Assembly (NCBI RefSeq): GCF_009720365.1
Contig: NZ_ML769316.1
Span: 62,001-126,000 of the forward strand
Direction: 5' to 3'
DNA from: Catellatospora paridis
GTDB taxonomy: Bacteria > Actinomycetota > Actinomycetes > Mycobacteriales > Micromonosporaceae
DNA length: 64,000 bases
Numbering within the stretch: the first letter of the stretch is position 1; every line of letters begins with the position of its first letter. A program made the translations under genes and the position numbers. The notes below the pieces were generated by a model, which saw nothing but the letters and a program-made list of their open reading frames with translations, searched no databases and was not told where the DNA came from. Shown in pieces: positions 33,485 to 42,800 of the stretch.

Positions 33485-34987
33485 ATGGTTGACTGGCTCG
33501 ACGAGGTTCCCACCGATGGGTCGGTGGAGCTGCCGCCGGACAGGCGCGCTCTCGACGGCCTGGGCCGAAACCACTCGCTGGAGACCGCGCTGGCCGATCT
33601 GGTCGACAACTCGTACGATGCAGGGGCCAGCCACGTCCTCATCCGCTTCGTACGCACGTCAGGGCGCCTCCGATCCTTGTACGTAATCGACAACGGCAAG
33701 GGAATCGCCTCATCGGCTGTGGACCAGGCGATGACTCTCGGTGGCCGCCGAGAGTATGGCGCAAGCGACCTCGGGCACTTCGGACTCGGACTAAAGGTCG
33801 CGTCATTCAGCCAGGCAGGTGCGCTCACCCTGCTGACCGCAGCCGCGGGCGACGTCGCCACTGGCCGACGGTGGCGAGTCGACGACGACAGACACGGGTT
33901 CCACTGCGACACAGTTCCTGCCGACTTCGCCGCCGCCGAGCTGACCCGCGATCGCGGGATCCCGTCGGCGGGCAGCGGCACCATTGTGCGATGGGACGAT
34001 GTAACCGCGTTCCCCACAACCGAGGACCTGACACGGATCGAGACGTTTATCTCCCGATCTGTCACAGCGATCCGCAACCATCTCGGTCTGGTGTTCCACC
34101 GACTACTAACGGCAGAGGCCATCGAGATCGGTGTCGACGTTGAGGACGTCGACCTGGGTGTCGTCGGGTCGCGATTCACGGTCGTGCCGCTGGATCCCTT
34201 TGGCTACCGCGCCAGCGGCCGCTCTGGCTACCCCAAGACGCTCACGGCAACCGAGGGCACAAGTGGCCTCGAGTTTCGCTGCCACGTGTGGCCCGGCCGT
34301 TCCGACATGATCCAGTTCAAGCTGCCCGGAGGCGCCGAGCGGCGACAAGGGCTCTACTTCTATCGGCGCGGTCGTCTTTTGCAGGCCGGCGGCGAATGGC
34401 ACGGCCTACACCCGCAGGACCGACGCCTGCAGTTGGCGCGGGTCGCGATCGACATCGATGATGACGTCGTAGGTCTGTTCCGGATGAATCCCGAAAAGTC
34501 ACGCGTCGTCGTGGGGCCGGAGTTCGGACGAATCGCCGAGAGTGCCGCGGCGGAGGACGGTACAAACTTCGGCCGCTACCTCGCCGACGCAGAGCAGTCG
34601 TTCACGGAGTCTCGGCAACGCTCCCGCACCCGCGCCAAGATGATCCCGCCCGGCAAGGGCTTCGATCCCGCGCTCAAGCGCGCCATCGAAGACGAGATCC
34701 CCTTGCGTACCGACGAGGCGCCGATCTCTGTGAAGTGGCGGCGGTTCGACGACGACACGTTCTTCGACATCGACCGCGAACAGCGCACACTCTGGCTCAA
34801 CGACCTCTACCGGCCCGATCCCATCGGAGAGCGACGCAGCGTTAATGACGCTCCGCTGGTCAAGGCGCTGATGTACCTATTGGCGGAGTCGCTGTTTCAG
34901 GGCGAGTACCTGGGTGTGCGCGACAAGGACAATCTTGATCTGTGGCAGGAGGTCCTGACGATCGCCGCGCTCAGCGAGCGCCGATGA
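33485..34987 (+). CDS. MutL-like GHKL ATPase (Mza-type system)
   Basis: 500 aa. It starts at ATG 33485 behind GGGGAGGA. The GHKL ATPase motifs are clear: N-box 'LETALADLVDNSYDAGA' (Glu 33, Asn 42), G1 'VIDNGKGIA' (67-74), G2 'GHFGLGLKVASFSQ' (97-104). The central part ('RRQGLYFYRRGRLLQAGGEW') resembles the second domain of MutL/Hsp90-type proteins. In the Mza class of defence loci (MutL, Z1, DUF4420, AIPR) such an ATPase is thought to be the DNA- or damage-responsive module. Its TGA overlaps the next ATG by 4 nt. The usual MutL endonuclease domain is not apparent. Confidence 0.9.
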   Translation: MVDWLDEVPTDGSVELPPDRRALDGLGRNHSLETALADLVDNSYDAGASHVLIRFVRTSGRLRSLYVIDNGKGIASSAVDQAMTLGGRREYGASDLGHFGLGLKVASFSQAGALTLLTAAAGDVATGRRWRVDDDRHGFHCDTVPADFAAAELTRDRGIPSAGSGTIVRWDDVTAFPTTEDLTRIETFISRSVTAIRNHLGLVFHRLLTAEAIEIGVDVEDVDLGVVGSRFTVVPLDPFGYRASGRSGYPKTLTATEGTSGLEFRCHVWPGRSDMIQFKLPGGAERRQGLYFYRRGRLLQAGGEWHGLHPQDRRLQLARVAIDIDDDVVGLFRMNPEKSRVVVGPEFGRIAESAAAEDGTNFGRYLADAEQSFTESRQRSRTRAKMIPPGKGFDPALKRAIEDEIPLRTDEAPISVKWRRFDDDTFFDIDREQRTLWLNDLYRPDPIGERRSVNDAPLVKALMYLLAESLFQGEYLGVRDKDNLDLWQEVLTIAALSERR

Positions 34988-35967
34988 CGTCCGAACGCCA
35001 CCTCAGCATGGAGCACTTCGCACAGGTGCTTGGTGCCGGCGGTCCGATCCTGCAGCCGATTGACGGTTCGCCGTACATCATGTTGTTCACCGATCCCGTC
35101 AGGACTGAGATCGGGATACGTATTGCCGCCGACTCCGCGGTGCGCGCCCCCGTCACCGGCTTGGAGCATCTCCGTTCGCGCGTCGTGTCGATCGCCGGTG
35201 AAAGGTGGATTGATCTCTACGTGGCCGATCGGATGCTGTTCACGGTCGCCTACCCGGTGCTGTGCTCAATCGCCGATCGGATTCAGCTGAACGCTATGGG
35301 CGTGCGCGCGGCCGTGTCCGAAACAGCCGAGCGGCTGGGCAGACTACTGGCGCATCCGGACGGGATCAGCGTGCAACTGGAGCTCGGCCTCCTTGGGGAG
35401 CTGATGGTGCTCGGGGGGCTGGTTCGCACGCTCGGACCCGTGCAGGCCCTTAAATCGTGGCGGGGGCCTCTTCGGGAGGAGCACGACTTCGCGTTGTCGG
35501 ACATCGACGTCGAGGTCAAGACCACCTCCTCGGAGCGGCGTGCGCATTGGATTACATCGGCAACGCAGCTCAATCCGACGCCCGGACGTGCGCTGTGGCT
35601 GGTTTCGCATCAGCTGACCACCGCGGGCGCAGGTGGCGGGAGGACGCTGCCGGAGGCTGTCGGACGGGTACGCGCGCTGATCGGCGACGACCTACGGAGT
35701 GACTTCGACGCGCTGGTGGCGGCGGCGGGGTGGTCTGAGGCGTATATTCCGACGTGCGTGACCCGGTGGCGGCGCCGCGACGAGTCCTCTGCGTTCCTGG
35801 TGGCCGAGGGCTTTCCTCGGCTGACTCCCCCGCAGCTGCAGACGGCCGGTGTGCCGGTATCTCGGATGCCGGAACTCCGCTACAAGATCGACCTCACGGG
35901 TTGGCAACCCAACACGCCTCCCGACAATCTGTCCACCGCCCTAGCCGATGAGGAGCCGACCGCGTGA
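34984..35967 (+). CDS. DUF4420 / PD-(D/E)XK motif protein (Mza-type system)
   Basis: 327 aa, with ATG overlapping the MutL-like stop and its own stop overlapping the Z1 start. The family pattern is visible: 'LGLLGELMVLGGLVRTLG', then 'WRGPLREEHDFALSDIDVEV', then 'KTTSSERRAHWITSATQL', giving the D-x(n)-E-x-K nuclease core ('DIDVEVK') with a preceding Glu. DUF4420 proteins accompany Z1 and MutL-like proteins in Mza-type loci and are predicted nucleases. The C-terminus ('LRYKIDLTGWQPNTPPDN') is typical of the family. It probably cuts target DNA under control of the two NTPases. Confidence 0.88.
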   Translation: MTSERHLSMEHFAQVLGAGGPILQPIDGSPYIMLFTDPVRTEIGIRIAADSAVRAPVTGLEHLRSRVVSIAGERWIDLYVADRMLFTVAYPVLCSIADRIQLNAMGVRAAVSETAERLGRLLAHPDGISVQLELGLLGELMVLGGLVRTLGPVQALKSWRGPLREEHDFALSDIDVEVKTTSSERRAHWITSATQLNPTPGRALWLVSHQLTTAGAGGGRTLPEAVGRVRALIGDDLRSDFDALVAAAGWSEAYIPTCVTRWRRRDESSAFLVAEGFPRLTPPQLQTAGVPVSRMPELRYKIDLTGWQPNTPPDNLSTALADEEPTA

Positions 35968-38804
35968 GGGAAGATCGGATCAAGGCCTACCAGGGCGCCT
36001 TGAAGATGATGGAGTACGTCGGACCGTCATCGATCCATGCCAAGGCCGCAGGAGCCGCTGGTGTGAGCGACGGGTTCGACGATGAAGCTCTTTGCGAACA
36101 TCTCCGCGGCGCGGGGGTAAACGATCCGTTGCGGATGGCGTTGCGTCTGGCTTTGGCGACGTTCGATCATGCGCCAGCTGATTCGCACCCATGGGCCCAA
36201 GGCACGGTGCCTGACAGCGCTGAGCGAAGGTCGCGCCTCATTTCGGCGTTGGAGGTCGGAGCGCCGACGGCGGTGTTGTTTGCAGAGCTGTTCCCCGTTT
36301 TGATGTCGGGCACCACGGTCATCGCCGGTAAGTGGGATCCCTGGTACATCGAGGAACGCCGGGTGGACCGGTTCTACTGGAACAGCTACAGCAGCCATCT
36401 GCTGCGTCGCGGCTGGGACGCCGATGTCGTCGCCGAACTCGATCGCGCCACGGACCTTGTGGTTGAACGCCTTTCCGAACCGACTCGCACTGATGCCTAC
36501 CAGTCCAAGGGTCTGGTCGTCGGGTATGTGCAGAGCGGCAAGACGGCCAACTTCACCGGCGTGGCGGCCAAGGCGGTCGACGCGGGGTACCGGCTGATCA
36601 TCGTGTTGACCGGCACGACGGAGAGGCTGCGAGCCCAGACCCAACGGCGCCTGGATATGGAACTTGTCGGTCAGGAGAACATCCTGCGCGGGATCGACGC
36701 CGGCGACGAAGAGGCCCTTGCGGGGGTCGATTATCACAACGATGACCCCGACTGGCCGATGTTCCTGCGCCACGGTGTGCGTCCGGGCGATGCCGGTCGG
36801 CCCGATCTGTTGCGTATGACGACCCGGCGGTTCGACTACCGCAGCCTGGAACAGGGCATCAATGCGCTGGACTTCAGGAAGGCCCGGCCGGGCCTGGCTC
36901 TCAACCACCCGGACAACCTGGCAGGTTGCGATGCCCGGCTGGTCGTCGTCAAGAAGAACGCCACGGTCCTCAAACGTCTCGCCAAAGACCTCGGCAAGAT
37001 CACCATGCGATTGGCCGAAATCCCCACTCTCATCATCGATGATGAATCAGACCAGGCTTCGCTCAACACCATGAGCCGTCGCAAATGGGATGAAGGACAC
37101 CGCAAGCGCACGGAGATCAACCGCCTGATATCCGACCTGCTGCACCGCATGCCCCGCGCCCAATACATCGGCTACACCGCTACTCCATTCGCCAATGTTT
37201 TCGTCGACCCCGCCGACGCTGGCGACATCTTCCCCAAAGACTTCCTCATCGCGCTCGACCGGCCGGTCGAGTACATGGGCGCCCGCGACTTCCACGACCT
37301 CAACCCAATTACCGAACCGGCGGAACGCAGCTTCGCCGACTCCCGCGAGCTCGCCCACGTGCGACCCATCGTCGAGCTCGACGACGACATGGCCGACGAC
37401 GACGGCATGCTCCACGCCATCGACACCTTCGTCATCACCGGCGCCGTGAAGCTCTACCGCCGAGACCAAGGGGTAGGGACCTTCCGGCACCACACCATGC
37501 TGGTCCAGGAGGCGATGCACAAAGACGTCCACGCCGAGCGCGCCGAGCACATCAAGAAGCTCTGGTACGCCGGCGGCTATTACTCGGGCACCTACCTGAC
37601 CCGACTGCGGAAGCTGTTCGACACTGACATAGCGCAGGTCAGCACCTCCATCAGCCCTCACGTCCCGAGCCCGGCGAACTTCGACGAGCTTCAGCCCTAT
37701 CTGGCCCAGGCCATCGGAATGATCGGCCAGACCGGCAACCCTGTGCTCGTTGTCAACAGCGACCAGATTGAAGGCGAAGCCCTCGACTTCGAACGCAATG
37801 ACGTCTGGCGCATTCTCGTCGGCGGCAACCAGCTCGCCCGCGGCTTCACGGTCGAAGGTCTCACCGTGTCCTACTACCGGCGCCGCACCAAGCAAGCCGA
37901 CACGCTCATGCAGATGGGCCGTTGGTTCGGCTACCGCAAGGGCTATCGCGACCTGGTCCGACTCTTCATCACGCCCGAGCTTTATGAAGCTTTCGAGGCG
38001 ATCTGCCGTGACGAGGAGTACTTCCGCAACGAGCTCAAGCAATACGCGGTCGTGATCAACGGCGAACCGTTGATCACCCCGGCCGACGTACCACCGCTGG
38101 TCGCTTCACATTTGACATGGGTTAAGCCCACCTCGTCGAACAAGATGTACAACGCCGAGCTCGCACAGCGCCGCACGCCCAACAAGGAACCGACCGCTTA
38201 CCCGAGCCTGTCCGACAAGGACCTGCTCAAGCACAACACCCACATGTTCGGCCCGATTTTCAAAACGCTGGCGAGCGAGCCCGTCCAGCAACTGGCCCAG
38301 GGCGGCAGGCCGTTCCGAGCCCGGGTCTGCGAACTCGACCATGCGACCGTTCTATCTGTCCTCAGACAGCTCAAGTGGAGCAACAAGGAGAGCTTCAAGG
38401 CCGACGTCGCGTGGCTCGAGACTCTCCCCGAGTCGCAGCTCGACCGCTGGCTGGTCGTCGCACCCCAGTTGAAGAACGCGGAATGGACTGCATTGATCGA
38501 TGGGGTCGGTCCGTTCAGCCTGCACCAGCGTGCAGCGACCGGCGAGCCCCGCCGGGTCGGCGTAAAGTCGACTCTAGTCGAGCGTTCGGCCCTGGAGACT
38601 CTGGTCCGCGTACCCGGGTCGACCCGCGCCGGGATGCTCCTCTACCCCACCGTACCCAAGGACTTGTCCACGCCGCCGAACGGAGGCGTAATCGAACCGG
38701 GCGAGGTCGTCATCGCGTTCCGGCTCATCATGCCGGAGTCGACGACCCCAGCCGACGGACGGCTGGTCACCTTCAGGACACGCGACAGCTCCGCCGAGGC
38801 ATGA
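35964..38804 (+). CDS. Z1-domain NTPase / endonuclease (Mza-type system)
   Basis: 946 aa, with a GTG start that overlaps the upstream stop (GTGA). It is a helicase-like protein of the Z1 family: Walker A 'LVVGYVQSGKTANFTGV' (187-194), 'LIIVLTGTTERLRAQTQRRL', Walker B 'LIIDDESDQASLNT', 'AQYIGYTATPFANVFVDP', and a Z1 domain with 'LVGGNQLARGFTVEGLTVSY' and 'ADTLMQMGRWFGYRKGYRDL'. The length suits the family (about 900-1000 aa). With MutL-like and DUF4420 genes it forms the core of the Mza class. The AIPR component found in many such loci is not seen next door. The likely role is ATP-driven DNA engagement with nuclease recruitment. Confidence 0.92.
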   Translation: MREDRIKAYQGALKMMEYVGPSSIHAKAAGAAGVSDGFDDEALCEHLRGAGVNDPLRMALRLALATFDHAPADSHPWAQGTVPDSAERRSRLISALEVGAPTAVLFAELFPVLMSGTTVIAGKWDPWYIEERRVDRFYWNSYSSHLLRRGWDADVVAELDRATDLVVERLSEPTRTDAYQSKGLVVGYVQSGKTANFTGVAAKAVDAGYRLIIVLTGTTERLRAQTQRRLDMELVGQENILRGIDAGDEEALAGVDYHNDDPDWPMFLRHGVRPGDAGRPDLLRMTTRRFDYRSLEQGINALDFRKARPGLALNHPDNLAGCDARLVVVKKNATVLKRLAKDLGKITMRLAEIPTLIIDDESDQASLNTMSRRKWDEGHRKRTEINRLISDLLHRMPRAQYIGYTATPFANVFVDPADAGDIFPKDFLIALDRPVEYMGARDFHDLNPITEPAERSFADSRELAHVRPIVELDDDMADDDGMLHAIDTFVITGAVKLYRRDQGVGTFRHHTMLVQEAMHKDVHAERAEHIKKLWYAGGYYSGTYLTRLRKLFDTDIAQVSTSISPHVPSPANFDELQPYLAQAIGMIGQTGNPVLVVNSDQIEGEALDFERNDVWRILVGGNQLARGFTVEGLTVSYYRRRTKQADTLMQMGRWFGYRKGYRDLVRLFITPELYEAFEAICRDEEYFRNELKQYAVVINGEPLITPADVPPLVASHLTWVKPTSSNKMYNAELAQRRTPNKEPTAYPSLSDKDLLKHNTHMFGPIFKTLASEPVQQLAQGGRPFRARVCELDHATVLSVLRQLKWSNKESFKADVAWLETLPESQLDRWLVVAPQLKNAEWTALIDGVGPFSLHQRAATGEPRRVGVKSTLVERSALETLVRVPGSTRAGMLLYPTVPKDLSTPPNGGVIEPGEVVIAFRLIMPESTTPADGRLVTFRTRDSSAEA

Positions 38805-39019
38805 TGGTCGGCCAACCGGCACGGTCGCGGCAGCCACGTATCCTGGCACCTCGCGTCCGTTCAAGCACCATGCGAGCTCGGTTCGATCGGCCTTGCGCGG
38901 CGGCGCTTACCCGTCCCAATCGGCACGCTCGGGCCAGGCGTGTCGACGGCGTGCGTGTGTCGCCTACCTGACTCATTGCGCTGGCACCGATTGGTTTGGT
39001 CGTGTTCTACGGTTCGTGC

Positions 39020-39877
39020 ATGGCTCGGGTCTTGGCGGTGCATGGGATCCACAACACGTTCGGCACCGCGGAGCAGATGGCATCGACGTGGGGGCCTGCG
39101 TTGGCGGGCGGGGTGAGCCTCGCTGGCGGGAAGCTGAACGTTGACGACGTCGCGTATGCGGCGTACGGCGATGTCTTCCGACCGCCAGGCCGGTACCTCG
39201 GTGACGACGTGCCGATGCTGTCCGCGGATGACGTCGACGACGGTCTGGAACTCGAGCTGCTGCTGGCCTGGTGGGCCGCCGCTGCGCTGGTGGATCCGGG
39301 CGTCGTACCACCAGGGGCCCGGACGCTGGGAGCACGCGCCACGGCCCGGGCGGCGGTCTTGGCGTTGTCCGGCTCTCGGTTCCTGGCGAGGGTGTCGGAA
39401 CGGGCGTTGGTCTGGTGGCTGAAGCAGGTGACGGCGTACTTCACCGACGGGGACGTGCGGGCTGCAGTTCAGGCGCGGTTTATCGCGGCGATCGGCGAAG
39501 ACACACGAGTGGTCGTGGCGCATTCGCTGGGTTCGGTGGTGGCGTATGAAGCGCTGTGTTCGCACCCACGGCCGGGGGTGTCCGATCTTGTGACGCTGGG
39601 GTCGCCGCTGGGTGTCGCCCACGTGGTGCTACACCGATTGACCCCACCACCGATCGAGCTGGCCGGCGGTCCTGTCGGCATTTGGCCAGGCGGGCTAACC
39701 CGTTGGGTGAACCTCGCAGACCACGGTGACTTCGTAGCGCTGCAGCCGCGACTGCGCACGGTGTTCGGAGATCGGGTCACCGATGTGATGATCTCCAACG
39801 GCATGCATGCGCATCAGGTCGAGCGGTACCTGTCCGCGCCTGAGACAGGGGCCGCGGTGATGGCGGGCCTACAATGA
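39020..39877 (+). CDS. alpha/beta hydrolase (lipase-like), coupled to the caspase-WD40 gene
   Basis: 285 aa from ATG 39020 ('MARVLAVHGIHNTFGTAEQM'). The N-terminal 'HGIHN' forms the oxyanion strand, and the nucleophile elbow is 'VVAHSLGSVVAYEAL' (AHSLG, Ser nucleophile). The probable Asp is in 'NLADHGDFVAL' and the His in 'ISNGMHAHQVERYLS'. The family covers lipases and esterases. Its TGA overlaps the start of the 1690-residue caspase-STAND-WD40 gene by 4 nt (ATGA), so the two are made together. It also follows the Mza-type operon by 215 bp on the same strand. A role as lipid- or protein-directed effector unleashed by the sensor is inferred from this coupling. Confidence 0.85.
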   Translation: MARVLAVHGIHNTFGTAEQMASTWGPALAGGVSLAGGKLNVDDVAYAAYGDVFRPPGRYLGDDVPMLSADDVDDGLELELLLAWWAAAALVDPGVVPPGARTLGARATARAAVLALSGSRFLARVSERALVWWLKQVTAYFTDGDVRAAVQARFIAAIGEDTRVVVAHSLGSVVAYEALCSHPRPGVSDLVTLGSPLGVAHVVLHRLTPPPIELAGGPVGIWPGGLTRWVNLADHGDFVALQPRLRTVFGDRVTDVMISNGMHAHQVERYLSAPETGAAVMAGLQ

Positions 39878-42800
39878 CACAACTCGATCCCCATCGTGAT
39901 GCCCGCCGATACTTTATCGGCACGGCCACGGCCACGTATCGGCCGGAGACCGGGCTGGAGGACAGACCCGAACTCGAACAGGAACTGACGGCCGCGCGGC
40001 GACTCTTTGCCAACATGGGTTATACGGTGGCGCCTGGGTTCGACGGGGGAATGGCGGTACGCGAATTCCAGGACCGGCTGCGGGAGTTCTTCATCAGCCC
40101 CGAGCGCAGGGCATCGGACATCATCGTCGTCTACTACACCGGCCACGGCCTCAACCTCGACGATGGCCTGCTGCTCCCGATGGCCGACACGACCGCCGAC
40201 CTGGACTACACCTCGCTGCGGGCGGCGGACCTTCCGGATCGGATCCTGAGGACTCACTCCCGCGACGCAACGGTCGGACAGCAAGTGCTGTTTGTGCTTG
40301 ATGTGTGCTACGCGGGTTCAGCCTCCGCGGGAATGGCCGTCGGTATGATCAGGTTTGCAGACCGGCTGCGCGGCCTGGCGGTGGCTCCGTCGATTGCAGT
40401 GATCGTGTCGGCGCGCGACTACGAGCAGGCCGAGGCGGGGGCGTTCACCAATGCGCTCGCGGCGGCGATGGACGACCGCTCGGTAGCGGGATACGAGGTG
40501 CCATTCCTGCCCTTGGAGCCGCTGACCGCAGCCGTGAGCGCCGGTCTACCGGCGCACCAACACCCCAGAGTGTCGTTCGTCGGCGAACGAACCGGTGGAT
40601 TCTTCCCGAATCCCCGCTATGACAGGTGGCATGTCGAGTTCGACCTGCGGACCCATGACCTTCGGCAAGTGCGCCAGGCTCGAGAACAAGACCGGCGCGG
40701 CCACGTGGCGTCTCGCGCCCAAGGGCTGGACCGACCGGATGATCGTGAAGACATGTGGTTCTTCACCGGGCGGCACCAGGCGCTGCGCGAGATCAGCGCC
40801 TGGTTGACAGGTGCAGGTGAACAAACCTTGATCGTGACGGGGCGGCCGGGGTCAGGCAAGTCGGCGCTCCTGTCACGACTCGACGTCCTGACCGATCACA
40901 GACGCAGGGCTCGCGTTCCCGAGCTGCACAGAGTGCCCGCGGACACCATTCCGCCAGCGGGCTCCGTTTCACGGTTTATCCACGCACGCGGACTGACGCC
41001 ACAGGATCTGCTGGTAGGACTAGCCGAGGCATGCGGCATTGACGATCTTTCAGGATTGGTCAGCCCTGGCAAGCTCCTGGATCGACTGCGGACTATTGCT
41101 GGACCAGTCACAGTGATCGTGGACGCCTTGGACGAGGCAGTCGACAGGCCCGAGGACCACGGCGGAGAATCTTCGCTGATGGTTGAACAGGTCCTGGCAC
41201 CACTGATCCGTGCAGGTAGACGCAGTCCACTGCGGCTATTGGTGGGTACCCGCGCCCATCTCGTCGACGCGCTTGGCGGACCATCTCAGCGGATCGATCT
41301 GGACAACTCCGCCTATGCCGACCGGCCCAGCATCCGCACGTACGCTCGGGCCTGCCTGACCCGCTTGATCGACACCTCTCCCTACCGCGCGCAACCAGCT
41401 GCCTACCTCGATGCGATGGCTGACGCCATCGCCGAGGCTGCTGGTGATTCGTTCCTGATCGCCTTGATCACCGCCCGTAGCCTGGCGCTACGTGAAAAGG
41501 TCGTGGCTTCGCCCTTCGACGCCGCATGGCGGGCGGGACTGCCGCGCCATGCCGCCGGCGCCATGCGTCAGGACCTCGACGAGCGGTTGACAGACCGGGC
41601 CGACCGGGCACGACATCTGCTGGTGCCGTTGGCGTACGCGGAGAGTTCCGGTCTCCCATGGGAAGATCTGTGGCCTGCCTTGGTCCGGGAAATCACAGGC
41701 GAGCCCTGTACGAACGCGGACCTGGATTGGCTGGTCGAGCAGGCCGGCTACTACATTATCGAGACCAGCCTTGATAGTCGCTCGGCCTACCGGCTCTACC
41801 ACGACTCCCTGGCGGAGCACCTACGAGAGGGTCGCGACCACGAGGCGGACCAAGCCAGCATCGTAGGCGTCCTCAGCCGGAGGGTTCCTCGTCGGGCGGA
41901 CGGAACCACCGACTGGCGTCAAGCCGACCCCTACACCAATGCGACCATCGCCATCCACGCGGCCGCCGGCCATATGCTCGACTCGCTGGTTGTCCAACCC
42001 CTGTTCCTGCTCGGGACGGCACCAGCAGCCCTGCAGGCGGCGTTGCCGCACACGCGCACCGCCGACGGCCAAGCCGCCGCAGACGCCTATCGACGTGCGT
42101 CGACCCGAATTCGAACCAGCCCACCTCATGTACATGCCGCCTACCTGCAACTTGCCGCCAGATGCGCACGCGCACCACACCTGGCCGAGGCCATCAACGG
42201 TAGCGACATCCCCCTCGCGTGGGGCACCGACTGGGCATCCTGGCGACTGCAACCACCCCACCACACCCTCAACGGTCATGCCAGCGACGTGGGGAGCGTG
42301 GCACTCGGACAGGTCGACGGCCGGCATATCGTCGTCTCCGGCGCCGACGACGCCACGATACGAGTGTGGGACGCGACCACCGGCGAACCGATCATGAGCC
42401 CGATCACCGGTCACACCGGTCCCGTACGAGCTGTGGCGTTCGGACACGTCCATGGTTTACCCGTCATCGTCTCCGGCAGCCACGACAGCACAGTACGGGT
42501 GTGGGACGCGGCCACCGGCGCTCCGGTCGGAGGCCCGTTCACGGGCCACGGCAATTGGGTACGCTCCGTCGCGTTGGGCCAGGTCGGGGGTCGACCTGTC
42601 GTCGTCTCCGGTGGCGACGACTCCACGGTACGGATATGGGACGTGACTACCGGCGAGTTGGCCACGGGTGTGTTAGCGGGGCACAGCGGCTGGATTTGGT
42701 CGGTCGCGCTAGGGCAGGTTGACAGCCGCCCTGTCGTCGTCTCCGGCAGCAGCGACACGACCGTGCGGGTCTGGGACGCGACCACCGGTTCCCTGGCCGC

